This document shows positions 6,936 through 10,478 of a DNA stretch of 10,478 nt, piece by piece. The translations under genes were made by a program, and so were the position numbers. This stretch comes from Anaerolineae bacterium. Its GTDB lineage: Bacteria > Chloroflexota > Anaerolineae > JAADDB01. A model generated the notes under the pieces. The model did not search any database, was not told where the DNA came from, and worked only from the letters and a program-made list of their open reading frames with translations. How positions within the stretch are numbered: position 1 is the first letter of the stretch; each line of letters opens with the position of its first letter. Location: contig WFQT01000171.1 in NCBI GenBank assembly GCA_015486895.1, positions 1-10,478 of the forward strand, written 5' to 3'.

Positions 6936-7556
6936 CTACATCAAAGCGCGACTGAACTTGGCCGGCGCGCTGTTGGTCGTGTCCAAGCCATAGAGGTCCA
7001 ATAACCGTTGCCGGGAAATACAAAGCCAAGCTCGGCGCAACTCGACCAAACGCTTTCTCCGCAGTGAAGCAGGGTTATAAGCCCACATTAGTGCCCAAGT
7101 ATAGAGATTCTCCCAAAACTCGCCGAAACGCCCCCAAGGAGAGACAGGTACAGGAACCAGGTCAAAGCCCAAGTGTAGAAGAAGCCTTTGGCCGCGACTG
7201 GCACCGAACAGGGGTATCAGCACCGTGTCGCCGCACAATATATTGATATCGGCACAGCGAGGTTCATGGCACAGCCAGGCTGCCAAGTCTTGCATGGAAA
7301 CTGTCAGTTGGCGCAGCAACTTCCTCGCCCAAAGGAAATCAGGTCCACCGGGGCCCATAGCAGGAATATGTTCATTCCAGATGTGAAGCATCAGAATGGC
7401 ATCGTGCCGAGAAGCGCAGGTGCCATCGGAAAGACAGAATCGCCGCGGCGCCTGGCCCCATTGGAGTCGCAACAACCCCTCCGCACGATCGGTGAACTCG
7501 AAAACGCCGAAAGCCTGGCGCAACAAGGCGTCGAATCGCCGGACAGCGAACCGCAT
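6936..7556 (-). CDS. YkoP-domain-like protein, function unknown
   Basis: The protein has 206 residues. I recognise, with moderate confidence, the pattern of the YkoP domain, found alone or fused to polysaccharide deacetylases. It shows an SDGT segment (43-46), the hydrophobic AILMLHIWNEHIPAM (53-67), a predicted helix WARKLLRQLTVSMQDLAAWL (76-95), then LLHLGFDLVPVPVSPWGRF (127-144), a WAYNP turn (158-162) and a basic tail ending AWLCISRQRLLDLYG. It has no signal peptide or clear membrane segment. ATG at 7556 was chosen because it lies four bases after the stop of the transporter gene, which indicates translational coupling; a TTG at 7577 would overlap that gene. It is the last gene of the four-gene operon. 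Its role is not established; the context suggests envelope sugar or polysaccharide work. Confidence 0.65.
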   Translation of the reverse strand: MRFAVRRFDALLRQAFGVFEFTDRAEGLLRLQWGQAPRRFCLSDGTCASRHDAILMLHIWNEHIPAMGPGGPDFLWARKLLRQLTVSMQDLAAWLCHEPRCADINILCGDTVLIPLFGASRGQRLLLHLGFDLVPVPVSPWGRFGEFWENLYTWALMWAYNPASLRRKRLVELRRAWLCISRQRLLDLYGLDTTNSAPAKFSRALM

Positions 7557-7560
7557 TGCG

Positions 7561-7899
7561 TTATCGCTCGACGCCAATTAAGATGATGCCGACAGCAATC
7601 AACAAGCCTCCCAACCACTGAAACATCCCAATCTGCTCTTTGAAAAGAAGCTTAGCAGCGAAAACTTCAACGCCAATGACGCCTAATCCCGTAGTGATGG
7701 GATAAGCCACATGGAGAGGCCACAAGCGAAGCAAACCTGTGAAAGTAAGCACACCAGCGAGGCCGCTGAGATTGCCCATAATTTGCCAGGTGAGAAAGTT
7801 GCGCCAACTGCCAAAAGCAGATATCTTGAAGCCAATATTAGCCAAAACGCTAAAGACAAGGTTGCCAACAACCAGTACGAAGATCAAGAATGCTCTCAT
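7561..7899 (-). CDS. Four-helix SMR/EamA-superfamily transporter, ArnE-like rather than EmrE-like
   Basis: The protein has 112 residues and four hydrophobic segments at about 3-24, 33-55, 63-85 and 91-110, the size of small multidrug resistance proteins. The conserved WPLHVAYPITTGLGVIGVEV of helix 3 and the LLFKEQIGMFQWLGGLLIAVGI end fit the superfamily. Counting from the shared helix-1 Lys (Lys25), the membrane glutamate of EmrE (Glu14) is replaced by Ser17. A drug/proton exporter is therefore unlikely, and an undecaprenyl-phosphate-sugar flippase like ArnE/ArnF is more plausible. Such proteins work as dimers. The ATG at 7899 is set by GGAGGTG five bases before it (7905-7911). It follows the epimerase gene by 88 bp and is coupled to the YkoP-like gene (4 bp). 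The function as a lipid-sugar translocase is inference from the sequence and the neighbour epimerase. Confidence 0.8.
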   Translation of the reverse strand: MRAFLIFVLVVGNLVFSVLANIGFKISAFGSWRNFLTWQIMGNLSGLAGVLTFTGLLRLWPLHVAYPITTGLGVIGVEVFAAKLLFKEQIGMFQWLGGLLIAVGIILIGVER

Positions 7900-7987
7900 C
7901 GTTTCACCTCCGACACCTAGCAGACAAGTGGACGCAGAGAATAGGGACAAGCTAATGCAGTTTCACCCCCTTTCCTCCAAAGCCATG

Positions 7988-8977
7988 TTAAGTGAGAAAA
8001 GTTGCCGCAAGGTCTTTTTCTACGATGTATTGATATACGTTCAAGAGGATCTCATCGAGAGAGAGGCGAGGCTGCCACCCCAGCAGAGCCTGGACGCGAC
8101 TTATATCGGGCACACGGCGGCGCATGTCTTCAAAGCCCGGCGCATAGGCCTGGTCGTAAGGAACAAACTGGATAGTCGAAGACGAACCAGTCAGGTGCTT
8201 TACCCGTTCCGCTAAATCCAATATGCTTATTTCTTCCTGGCTACCCACATTGTACACCTGCCCCGGTGCATCCAAGTGATCAGCCAGGCCAACCACCGCC
8301 CGCACTACATCGCTAACATCGCAGAAACAGCGTTGTTGAGAGCCATCGCCATAAACAGTAATCGGACGTTGCAAAACGGCTTGGGCTACGAAACGCGGAA
8401 TCACCATACCATAGCGACCAGTCTGTCTGGGGCCTACTGTGTTGAAAAGCCGGAAAGGTACCACCGGCAAACCATATTCTCGCCAGTAGGCCAAGCCGAG
8501 GAACTCATCCACCATTTTACTGGCCGCGTAGCTCCAGCGGCTTTTGCTGGTCGGACCCAACACCACATCATCCTCTTCGCGGAAAGGCACCCCAATTCCT
8601 TTACCATACACCTCCGAGGTGCTGGTAATAAGCACTCGACAGCGATAACGCAGCGCTGCCTCCAAAACTGCCTCGGTACCCATCACATTCACCGTGATGG
8701 TGTGAACAGGCTTTTCCACCACCAATTTCACCCCCACTGCAGCCGCCAAGTGCACAATGACATCCGCCTCGCTGGCTAAGCGATCAAGGACAATGCGGTC
8801 TCTGATGTCAGCAATAGCAAAACGGAAAGCAGGATGGTTGGTCAAGTGCGCAATGTTCTCAAAGCGGCCAGTGGAAAGGTCATCAATAACAGCGACCTGG
8901 TCCCCCCTGGCCAAGAATGCCTCTGCTAAGTGCGAGCCGATAAATCCGGCTCCCCCCGTGATCAATATAGACGCCAA
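7988..8977 (-). CDS. NAD-dependent nucleotide-sugar epimerase/dehydratase (extended SDR)
   Basis: The 329-residue cytoplasmic enzyme has the Rossmann dinucleotide motif TGGAGFIGSH (7-16) and an acidic pair at the end of strand 2 (DDLSTGR, 32-38) that favours NAD. The catalytic STSEVYG segment lies at 119-125 and the YAASK active-site motif has Tyr150 and Lys154. FRLFNTVGPRQTGRYGMVIPRF and VYGDGSQQRCFCDVSDVVRA are typical of UDP- or GDP-sugar epimerases and of UDP-glucuronate decarboxylase-like proteins. The precise reaction cannot be told from sequence alone. The start is TTG at 8977, because AAGGAGG (8983-8989) stands five bases before it and the protein fold begins at once; no nearby ATG is in frame. 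It follows the membrane protein gene by 11 bp. The product may feed the lipid-sugar transporter encoded next. Confidence 0.9.
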   Translation of the reverse strand: MASILITGGAGFIGSHLAEAFLARGDQVAVIDDLSTGRFENIAHLTNHPAFRFAIADIRDRIVLDRLASEADVIVHLAAAVGVKLVVEKPVHTITVNVMGTEAVLEAALRYRCRVLITSTSEVYGKGIGVPFREEDDVVLGPTSKSRWSYAASKMVDEFLGLAYWREYGLPVVPFRLFNTVGPRQTGRYGMVIPRFVAQAVLQRPITVYGDGSQQRCFCDVSDVVRAVVGLADHLDAPGQVYNVGSQEEISILDLAERVKHLTGSSSTIQFVPYDQAYAPGFEDMRRRVPDISRVQALLGWQPRLSLDEILLNVYQYIVEKDLAATFLT

Positions 8978-8982
8978 TGAAA

Positions 8983-8989
8983 CCTCCTT
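8983..8989 (-). promoter_or_regulatory. Ribosome binding site deciding the TTG start of the epimerase
   Basis: AAGGAGG on the minus strand lies five bases before TTG (8977) and touches the TGA stop (8991-8989) of the membrane protein gene. It is a near-perfect anti-16S match and outweighs the rarity of TTG. Confidence 0.8.
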
Positions 8990-9789
8990 CAAGGGACTCG
9001 CCAGAAGATGATCAACAAAGCAACCACAGCCACCGCCAGGTACTCCCAAGCCAGTCGGCGGAAAAAGTCGCGATTGGCTAAGTGGAAAGAGATGCTGCCG
9101 ACCAGATAGAACACCAGCAATAGCAACAACGCCGCCTGCACTGGCTGCAACGCCAAGTGATTGAAGAGCCAGGTTACTTCCCCCATGACCAGTCCGTCAA
9201 CAAAAGCAACGAAGAGAATATTCCAACGCTGCGAGAGGGCATTGCGCAAAAGCTCGATGACCAGGAGAAAGCTAATGAGCGATACCAGTGTTGCGGAAAG
9301 CAAGCTGCGAACTCGAGTGGCGTAGATAAAGAGGAAAAGAATGCCCGCAGCTAAATACATGGCCGCCGAGAGGATGAAACGAGCCAGGAGATAGCCTTCA
9401 TGGCCGGGTTTAGTCACCAAACAAAGTGATTCTAAAATGGTTGCCATGATCGCCAGACTGAGTAGCAACCCCACCGTCCATTGCAAGACATCATGAGCCT
9501 GCTGCAAAGCCAACAAAGCGATGGCACCCCACGCCACCGGAAGTGCCCAGGCCAGGGGTAACCGTTGCCCTGTTGGATTAACACCGTCCACCACCCAACG
9601 AGCACCACTCCCTACCAGAAGCACCAGCAAAACCAGCAAAAGCAATGAATGATCCAGCGTCAAGAGCAAGGGAGTGCCAAAGAAGTTCCGTTGCCAGTTC
9701 CACGTGGGCAAGCGGAGCACCAAGTCCAAAGCTAAGGCGAAACCTATAAGCCAGGTAACAATGCTTATACGTTGACGACAACGGCTCAA
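8989..9789 (-). CDS. Polytopic membrane protein of unknown function (possibly DUF5656-like)
   Basis: The 266-residue protein has eight or nine hydrophobic segments, at about 9-27, 43-61, 78-97, 105-125, 134-157, 163-182, 188-208, 215-234 and 247-263. A basic N-terminus (SRCRQR) should stay in the cytoplasm. No catalytic or transport motif is recognised. Conserved-looking polar residues inside the membrane, such as the Asp-Gly and Glu of VDGLVMGEVTW (197-207), may matter. It resembles the uncharacterised integral membrane proteins (DUF5656) common in Chloroflexota, but this is from memory and uncertain. The TTG at 9789 was chosen because AGGAG (9797-9801) is seven bases before it; an upstream in-frame GTG at 9858 lies inside the mobile element. 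It is the first gene of the operon and ends 11 bp before the epimerase. Its likely setting is the envelope sugar pathway. Confidence 0.75.
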   Translation of the reverse strand: MSRCRQRISIVTWLIGFALALDLVLRLPTWNWQRNFFGTPLLLTLDHSLLLLVLLVLLVGSGARWVVDGVNPTGQRLPLAWALPVAWGAIALLALQQAHDVLQWTVGLLLSLAIMATILESLCLVTKPGHEGYLLARFILSAAMYLAAGILFLFIYATRVRSLLSATLVSLISFLLVIELLRNALSQRWNILFVAFVDGLVMGEVTWLFNHLALQPVQAALLLLLVFYLVGSISFHLANRDFFRRLAWEYLAVAVVALLIIFWRVP

Positions 9790-9796
9790 AAACACT

Positions 9797-9801
9797 CTCC
9801 T
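9797..9801 (-). promoter_or_regulatory. Ribosome binding site of the first operon gene
   Basis: AGGAG on the minus strand with a 7-base spacer to TTG (9789). It sets the start just downstream of the inserted element and shows that the element did not damage the translation signal. Confidence 0.6.
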
Positions 9802-9818
9802 ATCCCAAGAATTTGAGA

Positions 9819-10277
9819 CTGGGCAACGGCATCTTTTTGTTTTGCCGCAGATTAACACAAGGAGAAAATCAGGATCATCTCAATGTTTAGGGACCTTCCC
9901 TCGCCCTCCGAATAGATTTCGGGCTCAAGACGTGCCGCAAGCCGTCCCCCTACGGGGACAAATCTGGTCAGCACAGGCCGTTTCCCTCTCCCAAAATCCG
10001 GGGAGGCCGGGTGGGGACTGACCGCAGGCCCCAGAGCCCCGAATTTCGCAAAGCAACCCCTCGGGGGCTATCAGCGACTTAAAACGGCATTACCCCAGGT
10101 TGTTGAGAAGTTGTCACAAGTGTTTGCACGCCACCAATGCGAATCAGCAGCAATCTGCGTGTATCATCGTTATCTGCGTCCCACTTTCGAAGCAGATACA
10201 AACAGGCCGAAAATCAGTGTAACCTCTGGTCGGAATTGCCTTGTTGAACCACAAGATGGATTTCCGCCAGACTCCAG
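9819..10277. mobile_element. MITE-like element, copy C, 459 bp, with 7-bp target duplication
   Basis: Perfect 7-bp direct repeats TTTGAGA stand at 9812-9818 and 10278-10284. The right end, CGCCAGACTCCAG (10265-10277), is identical to that of copies A and B. The left end (CTGGGCAACGGCA at 9819-9831) matches the terminal repeat at only 8 of 13 bases, but it is followed by CTTTTTGTTTTGCCGCAGATT, like the left arm of copy A. The interior carries no transposase and no credible gene. It holds other hairpins, such as GTCCCC (9944-9949) with GGGGAC (9954-9959), and ATCTGCG words near 10155 and 10170. It lies 29 bp before the first gene of the minus-strand operon, where a promoter would be expected. 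Confidence 0.65.
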
Positions 10278-10284
10278 TTTGAGA

Positions 10285-10437
10285 TATGAATTGGAAACTT
10301 AAGTGCAAAGACTACCACAAATTGCCCAACACGACAAAATCATGCCCAACACGTATTCAAGGAACCCCAAGACGACAGCGGATGCCTACTATTAAGTCAA
10401 GTGTAGTCTGATGAAAATAGCCTCGAGTGGAGCAGTG
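10285..10437. other. Intergenic sequence with no recognised feature
   Basis: No gene or repeat can be supported here. It would have been the upstream region of the four-gene operon before copy C inserted. Confidence 0.4.
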
Positions 10438-10471
10438 GGACGGCGGAGGCCGTCCTTCAGCCCGCAGGGCT
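10438..10471. repeat. Double hairpin repeat at the window edge
   Basis: GGACGGC (10438-10444) pairs with GCCGTCC (10449-10455) around GGAG, and AGCCC (10459-10463) pairs with GGGCT (10467-10471) around GCA. Both are perfect. This is typical dispersed hairpin wording; it may continue past the window end. Confidence 0.55.
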
Positions 10472-10478
10472 CCAGAGC

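Noticed and set aside
7561..7899. Classic EmrE-type multidrug exporter
   Set aside because: The essential membrane glutamate of helix 1 is replaced by Ser17 and the neighbour is a sugar enzyme, so ArnE-like is preferred.
10111..10302. Open frame of 63 codons near the window end
   Set aside because: It lies almost wholly inside element copy C and spans its terminal repeat and target duplication.

Overview
The window holds seven genes, one frameshifted gene and the 3' part of an eighth gene, in a moderate-G+C bacterial chromosome segment. The proteins resemble those of Chloroflexota (Anaerolineae- or Caldilineae-like). The grounds are the MurA variant coupled to a SAM hydrolase, the YkoP-like and sugar-epimerase operon, and the dense small hairpin repeats between genes. 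This placement is inference only; no marker gene lies in the window.

Layout. (1) 2-1231 (+): C-terminal part of aconitase, cut by the window edge. A small mobile element follows, then an intrinsic terminator and more hairpin repeats. (2) 3902-1788 (-): a SAM hydrolase (DUF62) gene with a one-base frameshift, then murA 13 nt downstream, clearly one transcription unit. MurA has Asp instead of the usual catalytic Cys, which predicts fosfomycin insensitivity. (3) 4564-5904 (+): an intracellular GH13 alpha-amylase-type glycosidase, starting 22 bp after a repeat element. (4) 6272-6865 (+): a PEBP-family lipoprotein with a recognisable promoter and a strong internal ribosome site before a second possible start. 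(5) 9789-6936 (-): a four-gene operon with a polytopic membrane protein, a nucleotide-sugar epimerase/dehydratase, a four-helix SMR/EamA-like transporter and a YkoP-like protein. It looks like an envelope glycoconjugate module.

The most interesting signal is between the genes. A family of short elements ends in CTGGAGTCTGGCG-type inverted repeats. Two copies (1248-1388 and 9819-10277) are flanked by perfect 7-bp direct repeats (TTCATTA and TTTGAGA), the mark of transposition. A third copy (4306-4541) shares the ends but has no duplication. None encodes a transposase, so they are MITE-like. One separates the aconitase stop codon from its terminator. One sits 22-29 bp before the four-gene operon, and one sits 22 bp before the glycosidase. 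They share CACAGATT/AATCTGTG hairpin wording with further palindromes at 5979-6064 and 6100-6175. No CRISPR array, phage gene, defence system, rRNA or tRNA was seen.
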